From assembly GCA_910585855.1 (NCBI GenBank), contig CAJUGZ010000245.1, positions 1-6,516 on the forward strand: 6,516 bases of DNA. The letters run 5' to 3'. Below the pieces are notes generated by a model, which did not search any database, had not been told where the DNA came from, and was given only the letters and a program-made list of their open reading frames with translations. How positions within the stretch are numbered: position 1 is the stretch's first letter; each line of letters begins with the position of its first letter. Below, one piece after another: positions 1 to 6,309 of the stretch. The DNA is from an uncultured Lachnospiraceae bacterium (GTDB taxonomy: Bacteria > Bacillota_A > Clostridia > Lachnospirales > Lachnospiraceae). A program made the position numbers and the translations under genes.

Positions 1-220
1 GCCGTAGACTTTCTTACCGTTTGGAGCGGAGCAGGCAAAGAACAGGAGCAAACCGCCTCTTGCGTCCTGTGAAAGCCAATCTTTTCTGGCAGCGTTTTAT
101 CTTCAAAAGCCGAATGAAAGATAAAAAACGTGAAATTGTTGAGTGGACTTTCTTTCGATCTTTGGCGTCTTTTTGGGAAACGTGAAATTTTATTTGTTTG
201 AAAAAAGGAGGGTGTTGTTG
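1..220. other. Upstream region of helD, no recognised gene
   Basis: I recognise no gene here. The first 60 bases are about 55% GC, clearly richer than the genes that follow. On the plus strand one frame is open from the window edge to a TGA at 70-72, and another from position 3 to a TGA at 183-185 (60 codons). On the minus strand at least one frame also stays open towards the window start. None of these translations resembles a family I can name, and several frames being open at once suggests composition rather than coding. The 10-mer ACGTGAAATT occurs twice (128-137 and 180-189). I found no convincing -35/-10 pair for helD. It could be the tail of an upstream gene, a leader, or a dispersed repeat. 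Confidence 0.4.
205..212 (+). promoter_or_regulatory. Ribosome binding site of helD
   Basis: AAGGAGGG lies 8 nt before the ATG at 221. This strong Shine-Dalgarno site decides the start. The frame is open further upstream to a GTG at 143, but that GTG has no Shine-Dalgarno sequence before it and would add 26 residues outside the region I recognise as HelD. Confidence 0.85.
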
Positions 221-2326
221 ATGTGTTCAGAAAGACAGAAGGAACAACAGAATTTAATGCAGTATTATCAGGTGATTTTAGAAAATATCGGGATTTATCG
301 AAAACAGGAAGAGAAAATAAAAGTGGAGATTAAGGATTTGTATGATCGTTATCATTCAGGGGATGTAGAGCTTCATAATAATTTACTGGTTAGTATTTCG
401 ATGGAGGGGCAAATACAGATGGAGCTTCGGAAAAATGAAAATGCTAAGAAAAAGCCTTATTTTGGGAGGATTGACTATTTGGATAAAACGGACGGGGAAA
501 AGTATTCGTTTTATTTGGGGAAGAATGGGGTGATGAAGGATCGGACAGAGGTGTTGATTGTGGATTGGAGAGCTCCTGTGGCTAGTATTTATTATGAGTG
601 TCAGATTGGTGAGGGGAGTTATTTTGTGCCGGATCATGGGGAGTATAAGGTGGAATTGGAGTTAAAGAGGACTTATGAGGTGGAAGAGGATCGGTTGGTG
701 GACTTTTATGATTCGGAGGTGGTGACGAATGATGAGCTTTTGACAAAATATTTGGCTAAAAATAAGGAGGCAGTTCTTGGAGAAATTATTGCTACGATTC
801 AGAAAGAGCAAAATGAGATTATTCGGCAGACACCTTATAAAAATGTGATTGTACAGGGGGTGGCAGGCAGCGGAAAAACAACGGTGGCAATGCATCGGAT
901 TTCTTATATTCTTTATAATTATGGGAAAAAGTTTCGGGCAGAAGAGTTTTATATTATTGGGAGTAATCGGATGCTTTTGAATTATATTACCGGGGTGCTT
1001 CCAGATTTGGATGTATATCAGATTAATCAGATGGTTTTGGAAGAATTTTTTCGGGAGCTTTTGGAACGGGATTTTTTAAAGAAGGATGTGGTGCTTTATC
1101 AGGATCGGCAGGAGGCAGCAGGGGTTTTTTTGGGGTTTAAAGGGAGTTTAGATTATTTGGATCTTTTGGAAGAGCAGCTGCAGAGGCTGGAGAGGGATTT
1201 GATTTGTACGGATTCGATTTGGTGTGAGGGGACAGAGGTGTATAGTCAGGAGGCGATTTTGGAGTTTTTGAAGGATGGGAAAAAGTATTCGATTCAGAGT
1301 AAAATTCTTATGTTGAATATGCGGGCGGTCAATAAGATAAAGACTTATTATGAGATGCAGGGAGAGGAAAAGGATGTAATTCGAAGAGAGGGGAAGAAGT
1401 ATCAGGAGCATTTTGGAAAAAGGAAATTGGAGATACATTTGCTTGAGGTTTATATGGAGTTTTTGCAGTGGCTTTTGGAGGAGCGAAAAGAGTATCGAAA
1501 AGAGATAGAAGAATTGATGCTGCGTTTGAAGAAACGGAGGTTTGATGTCTATGATCTTGCTGCTTTGGTGTATATTCGGTATAGGGTGAAGATGACAACA
1601 GAATATGATTTTGTAAAACATATTGTAGTAGATGAGGCACAGGATTTTGGGGCTATGGTGTTTGGAGTGATGAAACGAGTGCTTCCTGATACGACTTTTA
1701 CGATTATGGGGGATGTTTCCCAAAATATTCATTATGACTGTGGGATGAATGACTGGGAGGAATTGACACAGCGGGTTTTTTCATCGGAGAGGGATTTGTT
1801 TTATGTGCTGGCAAAAAGTTATCGAAATACGGTGGAGATTTCGGAGTATGCCGAAAAGATTTTAAAGAAATGTTCGTTTGCTTCTTATCGGATAGAGCCG
1901 ATTATCCGGCATGGGAGAAATGTGTTTGTCTGTCAGGAAGAGAGAGAAGATAAGAGTGAAAATGGGATGATTTTAAGAGCTTTTGAGGTGATTCGAAAGT
2001 GGCAGCAGGATGGATATGAAACGATTGCGGTTATCTGTCAAAATGATTTGGAAACGGAAGTTGTAGCAGAGGGATTGGGAGAAAAAATTTCAGTGCAGAA
2101 GATGACGGCAGAAGGAGCGGTGTTTTTTCAGGGGGTTATGGTGCTGCCGATTTATTTGGCAAAGGGGCTGGAATTTGATACGGTATTGCTTTGGAATCCT
2201 ACTTGTACGCATTATCCTAGGACGGATGGAAATGGGAAGTTGCTGTATGTTGCTTGTACTCGGGCATTGCATGAATTGGGGATTTTGGTAAATGGAAGGT
2301 TGAGTGAATTGCTGGAGGAAGAATAG
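221..2326 (+). CDS. helD: HelD-family RNA polymerase-associated ATPase (UvrD-like superfamily 1)
   Basis: The product is 701 aa from the ATG at 221. The order of motifs is that of HelD. A helical, charged N-terminal arm (about 1-75) is followed by the HelD signature region PYFGRID (79-85) and VDWRAP (114-119), then a Q-motif-like stretch (193-201). The Walker A is GVAGSGKT (213-220, Lys219) and the Walker B is VVDEAQD (469-475). Further helicase motifs are MGDVSQ (496-501), SYRNT (533-537), LAKGLEFD (646-653) and YVACTR (676-681, arginine finger Arg681). Known HelD proteins of Firmicutes bind RNA polymerase, reach into its channels, and use ATP to free it from stalled complexes and DNA. Bacillus HelD is somewhat longer (about 770 aa), so this one is a compact version. 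The gene appears monocistronic: a terminator follows and the next gene on this strand is over 900 bp away. The family call is secure; the role in RNA polymerase recycling is inferred from the family. Confidence 0.93.
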   Translation: MCSERQKEQQNLMQYYQVILENIGIYRKQEEKIKVEIKDLYDRYHSGDVELHNNLLVSISMEGQIQMELRKNENAKKKPYFGRIDYLDKTDGEKYSFYLGKNGVMKDRTEVLIVDWRAPVASIYYECQIGEGSYFVPDHGEYKVELELKRTYEVEEDRLVDFYDSEVVTNDELLTKYLAKNKEAVLGEIIATIQKEQNEIIRQTPYKNVIVQGVAGSGKTTVAMHRISYILYNYGKKFRAEEFYIIGSNRMLLNYITGVLPDLDVYQINQMVLEEFFRELLERDFLKKDVVLYQDRQEAAGVFLGFKGSLDYLDLLEEQLQRLERDLICTDSIWCEGTEVYSQEAILEFLKDGKKYSIQSKILMLNMRAVNKIKTYYEMQGEEKDVIRREGKKYQEHFGKRKLEIHLLEVYMEFLQWLLEERKEYRKEIEELMLRLKKRRFDVYDLAALVYIRYRVKMTTEYDFVKHIVVDEAQDFGAMVFGVMKRVLPDTTFTIMGDVSQNIHYDCGMNDWEELTQRVFSSERDLFYVLAKSYRNTVEISEYAEKILKKCSFASYRIEPIIRHGRNVFVCQEEREDKSENGMILRAFEVIRKWQQDGYETIAVICQNDLETEVVAEGLGEKISVQKMTAEGAVFFQGVMVLPIYLAKGLEFDTVLLWNPTCTHYPRTDGNGKLLYVACTRALHELGILVNGRLSELLEEE

Positions 2327-2346
2327 GAAGAAATATTTTAAATAGG

Positions 2347-2380
2347 ACAGCGGCAGTGTCTAAAGTACTGCCGCTGTTTT
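2347..2380 (+). terminator. Rho-independent terminator after helD
   Basis: ACAGCGGCAGT (2347-2357) pairs perfectly with ACTGCCGCTGT (2367-2377) around a 9-nt loop. Bases 2344-2346 can extend the stem with an A-U and two G-U pairs. The last stem T and the next three bases form a short T run (2377-2380). It starts 20 nt after the helD stop. The minus strand has no T run after this hairpin, so it should act mainly on the plus strand. Confidence 0.85.
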
Positions 2381-2414
2381 AGGATATGTTTTGCATTATT
2401 CTTATGGATTTATT

Positions 2415-2634
2415 TTATATATCGTATTCTTTCATAAGATATATCAATAATGTCATAAATTCTAACCTCCAGTTTCGATTTTTTTTTGCTTTTTTTACGG
2501 CTTCTTTTAATTTTTGAACGAAGGAATCTTCAGATTCTTTGCCTGCTATATAATCTAAGAAGGCGTTTAATTCTTTGTTGACATCGTTTTTTGTACCATT
2601 TGCATTATTTATTTTTGTTTTTTGAAGTGGGGAC
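2415..2634 (-). pseudogene. C-terminal relic of a PD-(D/E)XK (Rpn-like) transposase-family protein
   Basis: Read from 2634 down to the TAA at 2415-2417, this encodes about 70 residues including LNAFLDYIAGKES, DSFVQKLKEAVKKAKKN and WRLEFMTLL. That pattern (a short FLDY segment, a helix rich in Lys and Val, then WR..(Y/F)MTL) is what I associate with the C-terminal part of PD-(D/E)XK nuclease-family transposases, also called Rpn proteins, which are common in gut Clostridia. The whole catalytic N-terminal part is missing. The frame runs on upstream into the adjoining fold-back element, where the only in-frame start candidate near the junction is a TTG at 2676-2678 inside the element's arm. The usual region after MTL is replaced by a short IYLMKEYDI tail. 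This is a gene fragment cut at or near the element border and should not make a working enzyme. The family call rests on remembered consensus, not a search. Confidence 0.6.
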
Positions 2635-2958
2635 GCCAGATTTGAAAACGGTGGACAACCTGCTGTTCCGGTTTCCAAAAAGCAAGAAGTTCTAAAACTT
2701 CTGCGTTTTTATTCATCCAACCAGACAGACCGGAGCGCAATTCGCCCTCACTACAGCCAAAAAGGAATGGGCGTATCAAAAGATTTTATCGACCATAAGA
2801 TAATCTCTTTCTGATATCCGGGCTAAACACGCACTTTTTTTTCACACCCTGCATGGAAGCAGGATGTGAAAAAAATCTTAGGTTTTGGAGCAGAAGTTTA
2901 AGAACTTCTAGCTTTTTTCCAAAGTCACTGCAGGCTGTCCACCGTTTTCAAATCTGGC
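2635..2958. mobile_element. Fold-back (MITE-like) element with long imperfect terminal inverted repeats
   Basis: The outer 29 bases at 2635-2663 are the reverse complement of 2930-2958 with one mismatch (A2658). The match resumes further in: 2684-2704 against 2890-2910 is 21 nt with two mismatches. The arms are thus about 70 bases each with a small unmatched patch between blocks. Each arm also holds its own hairpin: AGAAGTT/AACTTCT at 2685-2702 (loop CTAA) and at 2892-2909 (loop TAAG). The roughly 185-bp centre has no convincing ORF and includes a further hairpin at 2836-2875. There is no transposase, so movement would need one supplied in trans. I see no clear target-site duplication. It could instead be a structured repeat of another kind. 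Confidence 0.6.
2836..2875. repeat. Long T-run/A-run hairpin inside the fold-back element
   Basis: Bases 2836-2852 pair with 2859-2875 over 17 positions with one C-A mismatch (2847/2864) and a 6-nt loop ATGGAA. The inner stem is CCTGC/GCAGG and the outer stem is a T run facing an A run. On both strands the T run comes first and the A run last, the reverse of an intrinsic terminator, so I call it a structural hairpin and not a terminator. Confidence 0.75.
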
Positions 2959-3147
2959 TGTTTCTTGATTCCGATACAAAAAAAGAATCTTGATCCAAAT
3001 TTTTTTGACTTTCTAAAAATTTGTTTTGTAATAAAATATAGTTTCTGCTGTTATTCAATCAATAGTGAGAGGCGAAAGAAAATTATTTTCATAACAAAAG
3101 TTTGATGAAAGGATTTGTATGTTTTCGTGTTATTTTTGTAGGATTTA

Positions 3148-3156
3148 TGGTAGAAT
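3148..3156 (+). promoter_or_regulatory. Candidate extended -10 promoter for the hsd operon
   Basis: TGG followed by TAGAAT (3151-3156) matches the extended -10 form TGnTATAAT with one difference in the hexamer. The -35 position 17 nt upstream (TGTTAT, 3128-3133) is weak, as is usual for extended -10 promoters. Transcription would start about 3163 and give a leader of roughly 90 nt before hsdM. This is inferred from motif match only. Confidence 0.45.
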
Positions 3157-3242
3157 GGGGTAGGATGTGGCTATTTTGGTTTCACATTATATTGTGACGT
3201 AAAATCTTTTTATTTAAAAAGAGCGATGTTAAAAAAATACAT

Positions 3243-3249
3243 AAGGGGG
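3243..3249 (+). promoter_or_regulatory. Ribosome binding site of hsdM
   Basis: AAGGGGG lies 7 nt before the ATG at 3257, a good Shine-Dalgarno match at standard spacing that supports this start. Confidence 0.75.
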
Positions 3250-3256
3250 TTGTTTT

Positions 3257-4819
3257 ATGATTGACAACAGGAAAGAACAAGAGCGAGAGGAACTTCATCG
3301 TGCGATATGGAATATGGCAAATGATTTAAGAGGCAGTGTGGATGGCTGGGATTTTAAACAGTATGTATTAGGGATGTTGTTTTATCGATATATTTCAGAG
3401 AATTTTACTAATTATGTGAATCAGGGGGAGATAGAAGCGGGGAATATAGATTTTGATTATATAGAATTGGCAGATGAAGATGCGAAGCAGGCAAGAGAGG
3501 ATTTAATTCAATCGAAAGGATATTTTATTCTGCCAAGTGAACTTTTTTGTAATGTGCGTAAGAAGGCATCGGAGAATGAAAATCTGAATGAAACATTGGA
3601 ACTGGTCTTTCGTAATATTGAAACATCGGCACAGGGCAGGGATAGTGAGAAAAATTTTAAGGGGTTATTTGATGATATCGATGTAAATAGCAATAAATTG
3701 GGAGGGACAGTAGCAAAAAGAAATGAAAAATTAGTAAAGTTGTTAAATAGTGTCGGTGAGATGAAATTGGGAAGTTATCAGGATAATACGATTGATGCAT
3801 TTGGGGATGCTTATGAATATTTGATGGGAATGTATGCTTCTAATGCAGGAAAGAGCGGGGGAGAATATTATACGCCGCAGGAGGTATCGGAACTTCTTAC
3901 TAGGATTACAATAGAGGGGAAAAAGGAAGTGAATAAGGTGTATGATCCTGCCTGCGGAAGTGGATCATTGTTATTAAAATTTGCAAAAATTTTGGGAAAG
4001 GAACAGGTAAGGCAGGGATTTTTTGGTCAGGAGATTAATATTACGACTTATAATCTTTGCAGAATGAATATGTGGCTTCATGATATTGAATATACCGATT
4101 TTGATATTGCACATGGGGATACACTGACAGAACCATGCCATTGGGAGGAAGAGCCATTTGAAGCGATTGTTTCAAATCCGCCTTATTCGATTAAATGGGA
4201 AGGGGATGCCAATCCGATTTTGATAAATGATGAGCGTTTTTCTCCGGCGGGTGTGCTTGCTCCTAAATCAAAAGCAGATTTGGCATTTATTATGCATGTT
4301 TTGTCATGGCTTGCAACCAATGGAACAGCGGCAGTGGTATGTTTTCCGGGGGTGATGTATCGGGGCGGTGCGGAACAGAAAATTCGAAAATATTTAATTG
4401 ATAATAATTTTGTGGAATGTGTGATTCAGCTACCGGACAATCTTTTCTTTGGAACAAGTATTGCGACTTGTATTATGGTATTGAAAAAAAGTAAAACAGA
4501 AAATAATGTGTTGTTTTTGGATGCTTCTAAGGAGTATGTAAAAGTAACAAATAATAATAAATTGGCAGAGCAAAATATTCAGAATATTTTAATGGCTTAT
4601 AGGGAGAGAACAGATAAAGAATATTATGCAGCAGTTGTACCAAATAGCAGGATTGCGGAGAATGGTTATAATCTTTCGGTTTCTTCTTATGTAGAACAAG
4701 AGGATACAAGGGAGAAGATTGATATAAAAAAGCTGAATCAGGAAATTAAGGAGATTGTAGCGAGAGAAGAAGTGCTTCGGGCGGAGATTGATAAGATTAT
4801 TGCGGAAATTGAGGGATGA
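3257..4819 (+). CDS. hsdM: Type I restriction-modification system, DNA methyltransferase subunit HsdM
   Basis: This 520-aa protein has the usual HsdM length and architecture. It transfers a methyl group from S-adenosylmethionine to N6 of adenine in the target chosen by HsdS. The N-terminal helical domain (about 1-165) contains the typical opening with WNMANDLRG and WDFKQYVLGMLFYRYIS. The catalytic domain starts near YYTPQEV (204-210) and carries AdoMet-binding motif I DPACGSGS (230-237), the acidic residue of FGQE (Glu259), and the adenine-methylase motif IV NPPY (307-310). The C-terminal about 40 residues are charged and likely form a helix or coiled coil that docks on HsdS. All key residues are present, so it should be active. 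hsdS follows after 230 nt, more than the usual few bases. hsdR is not in the window. Base composition is close to that of helD and clearly richer in GC than hsdS. Confidence 0.96.
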   Translation: MIDNRKEQEREELHRAIWNMANDLRGSVDGWDFKQYVLGMLFYRYISENFTNYVNQGEIEAGNIDFDYIELADEDAKQAREDLIQSKGYFILPSELFCNVRKKASENENLNETLELVFRNIETSAQGRDSEKNFKGLFDDIDVNSNKLGGTVAKRNEKLVKLLNSVGEMKLGSYQDNTIDAFGDAYEYLMGMYASNAGKSGGEYYTPQEVSELLTRITIEGKKEVNKVYDPACGSGSLLLKFAKILGKEQVRQGFFGQEINITTYNLCRMNMWLHDIEYTDFDIAHGDTLTEPCHWEEEPFEAIVSNPPYSIKWEGDANPILINDERFSPAGVLAPKSKADLAFIMHVLSWLATNGTAAVVCFPGVMYRGGAEQKIRKYLIDNNFVECVIQLPDNLFFGTSIATCIMVLKKSKTENNVLFLDASKEYVKVTNNNKLAEQNIQNILMAYRERTDKEYYAAVVPNSRIAENGYNLSVSSYVEQEDTREKIDIKKLNQEIKEIVAREEVLRAEIDKIIAEIEG

Positions 4820-4889
4820 TATAATGGAAGTATATTGATCGTGATAGAAATTTGGGAATTGTAATTTGGGATATTGTACTGAATATAAG

Positions 4890-5039
4890 ATGACTTTTTG
4901 GACAATGAGAATTATTATAGATGGTTACAGAGTAGATAGTAACTTTAATTTATTTGATAAAACAATTATTGAAATGCAGGAAGATATGTATTATTATACT
5001 TTATTAACATTATATGAAGCATATTATGTAGAAAAATAG
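4890..5039 (+). CDS. Possible small hypothetical protein, 49 aa
   Basis: ATG at 4890 to TAG at 5037-5039. I do not recognise the product. It is acidic and aromatic, with the segments RIIIDGYRVDSNFN and EMQEDMYYYTLLTLYEAYY, and has no signal peptide or membrane span. There is no good Shine-Dalgarno sequence before the ATG; the next in-frame ATG is at 4905. Its stop codon overlaps the Shine-Dalgarno site of hsdS, the arrangement expected for translational coupling, which is the best argument that it is translated. It may equally be the C-terminal half of a decayed gene, since the frame is open back to 4848 without a stop. Confidence 0.35.
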   Translation: MTFWTMRIIIDGYRVDSNFNLFDKTIIEMQEDMYYYTLLTLYEAYYVEK

Positions 5040-5044
5040 GTGAT
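5038..5044 (+). promoter_or_regulatory. Ribosome binding site of hsdS
   Basis: AGGTGAT matches the extended anti-Shine-Dalgarno complement (GGAGGTGAT) and sits 5 nt before the ATG at 5050. It overlaps the TAG that ends the upstream 49-codon ORF, so ribosomes ending there could re-initiate on hsdS. Confidence 0.7.
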
Positions 5045-5049
5045 GAAGA

Positions 5050-6309
5050 ATGAGCAAATTAGAAGAATTAATAAAAGAATTATGTCCTAAAGGAGTTGAA
5101 TTAAAAAAAATAAAAGATGTATATAGTCGTCTTAAAGGTACACCTATAACTGCAACAAAGATGAAAGAGATTGCAAATCGGAATGGAAAAATAAAAGTTT
5201 TTGCTGGTGGAAAAACAGTTATAAATGCTAATGAAGAGGATATACCAAATGCAAATATTATAAAAGTTCCAGCAGTATTAGTTCAATCTAGAGGTTTGAT
5301 TGATGTTATATATTATGATAGACCTTTTACTTTTAAAAATGAGATGTGGGCATATACTGCAAAAAGTGTAACAGAGGTAAAATTTTTATATTATTTTTTA
5401 AAGAATAATATAGTAGATTTTCGAAAAGTTGCTTCTGGTATGGGTTCACTTCCTCAAATTTCTTTGTCCATTACAGAAGAATTTTTTATCCCTGTTCCTC
5501 CATTAAAAGTACAACGTGAAATTGTTCGTATTTTAGACAATTTTACAGAAATTATAACAGAACTTACAATAGAACTTACAATGCGTAAGAAACAGTATGA
5601 ATATTATCGAGATAGTTTGCTTGTGTTTGATATTTCCATACCTAAAGTAAAACTACGAGATATTGCGACAGATATATATAGAGGTTCAGGAATTACAAGA
5701 GAACAAGTGACAAAGGATGGAATACCTTGTGTGCGATATGGTGAAATTTATACAACATATCATATTTGGTTTGAGGAATGTCAGTCTCACACAAAATTAG
5801 AGAATATTACAAATCCTAAATATTTTGAACATGGAGATATATTATTTGCAATTACCGGAGAGAGTGTAGAGGATATAGCAAAATCAACTGCATATATGGG
5901 ATATGATAAGTGTTTAGCAGGGGGAGATATTGTTGTATTAAAACATAATCAAAATCCTAAGTATTTATCTTATGTGCTTTCAACTTATTATGTACAAAAA
6001 CAAAAAAGTAGGGGGAAGATGAAAAGTAAGGTGGTTCATTCCAGTGTACCATCTATTGAAGAAATTGAAATTCCATTACCGACATTAGAAGTGCAAAATA
6101 GGTTAGTGAATGTATTGGATAATTTTGATGCTATTTGTATAGATCTTAATATTGGTTTGCCAGCAGAAATAGAAGCAAGGAAAAAACAATATGAATATTA
6201 TAGAGATATATTATTGACATTTGTTGAAACTGGAAACATAATGTTATCGAATCGAATCGAATCGAATCGAATCGAATCGAATCGAATCGAATCGAATCGA
6301 AGTAATTAA
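5050..6309 (+). CDS. hsdS: Type I restriction-modification system, specificity subunit HsdS, with 3' pentanucleotide repeat
   Basis: The 419-aa product has the full two-domain plan of HsdS, which recognises the two halves of a bipartite target and assembles with two HsdM. It opens with the usual LEELIKELCPKGVELKKI. TRD1 spans about 14-150, and the central conserved region is VQREIVRILDNF (155-166 or so) through KKQYEYYRD (180-188). TRD2 spans about 195-350, and the distal conserved region is VQNRLVNVLDNF through KKQYEYYRD (378-386). A complete protein would end near 395. Instead the last 20 residues are SNRIE repeats encoded by the TCGAA tract, followed by SN and a stop. Residues 166-177 (TEII-TELT-IELT) form a 12-bp repeat in the central spacer, as in EcoR124I-type subunits. 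The gene is markedly AT-rich (two sampled 60-base lines both 27% GC) compared with hsdM, suggesting exchange of specificity sequence. Repeat number probably sets the C-terminus. Confidence 0.95.
   Translation: MSKLEELIKELCPKGVELKKIKDVYSRLKGTPITATKMKEIANRNGKIKVFAGGKTVINANEEDIPNANIIKVPAVLVQSRGLIDVIYYDRPFTFKNEMWAYTAKSVTEVKFLYYFLKNNIVDFRKVASGMGSLPQISLSITEEFFIPVPPLKVQREIVRILDNFTEIITELTIELTMRKKQYEYYRDSLLVFDISIPKVKLRDIATDIYRGSGITREQVTKDGIPCVRYGEIYTTYHIWFEECQSHTKLENITNPKYFEHGDILFAITGESVEDIAKSTAYMGYDKCLAGGDIVVLKHNQNPKYLSYVLSTYYVQKQKSRGKMKSKVVHSSVPSIEEIEIPLPTLEVQNRLVNVLDNFDAICIDLNIGLPAEIEARKKQYEYYRDILLTFVETGNIMLSNRIESNRIESNRIESNRSN
5545..5580 (+). repeat. 12-bp tandem repeat in the HsdS central spacer
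   Basis: Three consecutive 12-mers encode TEII, TELT and IELT (residues 166-177). The AGAACTTACAAT unit is perfectly duplicated (5559-5570 and 5571-5582) and the first 12-mer is a diverged copy. In EcoR124I and its relatives a 12-bp repeat encoding TAEL occupies the same place, and the number of copies changes the gap between the two half-sites recognised. That this repeat varies here is inferred. Confidence 0.8.
5587..5614 (+). repeat. Central copy of the HsdS conserved direct repeat
   Basis: Encodes KKQYEYYRD. It matches 6181-6208 at 25 of 28 bases, in the same orientation and 594 bp apart. Such conserved blocks flank TRDs and are known sites of homologous exchange between hsdS genes; recombination between these two would delete TRD2. 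Confidence 0.7.
6181..6208 (+). repeat. Distal copy of the HsdS conserved direct repeat
   Basis: Second KKQYEYYRD block, ending TRD2 and matching 5587-5614 with three mismatches. It lies 38 bp before the TCGAA tract, so it marks where a standard HsdS would finish. Confidence 0.7.
6247..6301 (+). repeat. Simple sequence repeat (TCGAA)11, candidate phase-variation tract
   Basis: Eleven perfect, uninterrupted copies of TCGAA lie inside the hsdS reading frame. Three units make 15 nt, so every frame reads the same five-residue cycle S-N-R-I-E with no stop. With 11 copies the hsdS frame exits into AGT AAT TAA (stop 6307-6309). With one copy fewer or two more it exits into AAG TAA. With one more or two fewer it exits into GAA GTA ATT and stays open to the window end. 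Long perfect short-unit repeats are prone to slipped-strand mispairing, the basis of known phase-variable restriction genes. That this one varies is inferred. Confidence 0.93.

Larger units (their letters stand above)
2959..3256 (+). other. AT-rich intergenic region upstream of hsdM
   Basis: No protein-coding gene is recognised. Besides the candidate promoter and the hsdM ribosome binding site listed separately, the leader just before hsdM contains TCACA (3182-3186) facing TGTGA (3193-3197), a small dyad that could be an operator or a weak hairpin. It also has an AT-only-loop hairpin, CTTTTT/AAAAAG, at 3206-3221. A second promoter-like pair, TTGACT at 3005-3010 with TAATAA at 3029-3034, has an 18-nt spacer but a poor -10. 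A 30-codon hydrophobic ORF (3105-3197) lacks a ribosome binding site. Confidence 0.5.
4820..5049 (+). other. AT-rich gap between hsdM and hsdS
   Basis: The gap has the low GC of hsdS, not of hsdM, so the composition change falls at or just after the hsdM stop. It holds a possible small ORF (4890-5039). A second frame, open from 4825 to a TGA at 4891-4893, encodes IDRDRNLGIVIWDIVLNIR and stops where the small ORF starts, so the two could be halves of one gene broken by a frameshift. I see no terminator hairpin, so transcription should pass from hsdM to hsdS. Confidence 0.5.

Noticed and set aside
143..220. GTG at 143 as an alternative, longer helD start
   Set aside because: No Shine-Dalgarno sequence precedes it, whereas AAGGAGGG sits 8 nt before the ATG at 221, where a plausible HelD N-terminus begins.
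1148..1732. Long minus-strand open frames inside helD
   Set aside because: They lie wholly antisense to a gene with intact helicase motifs, and their translations are low-complexity Ile/Leu/His/Pro-rich, as expected from the complement of A/G-rich coding DNA.
2836..2875. Central hairpin of the fold-back element as a bidirectional terminator
   Set aside because: On both strands the T run precedes the stem and the A run follows it, so no U tract would follow the hairpin in either transcript.
3105..3197. 30-codon hydrophobic ORF upstream of hsdM as a small membrane protein or toxin
   Set aside because: It has no ribosome binding site, overlaps the best promoter candidate, and shows nothing beyond AT-rich hydrophobic composition.
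3508..3693. Minus-strand open frame inside hsdM
   Set aside because: Antisense shadow of a conserved gene with no recognisable domain or ribosome binding site.
6247..6301. TCGAA tract as a CRISPR array or iteron-type origin
   Set aside because: The units are only 5 bp with no spacers, and they lie inside a coding frame at the end of hsdS; a simple sequence repeat explains them fully.
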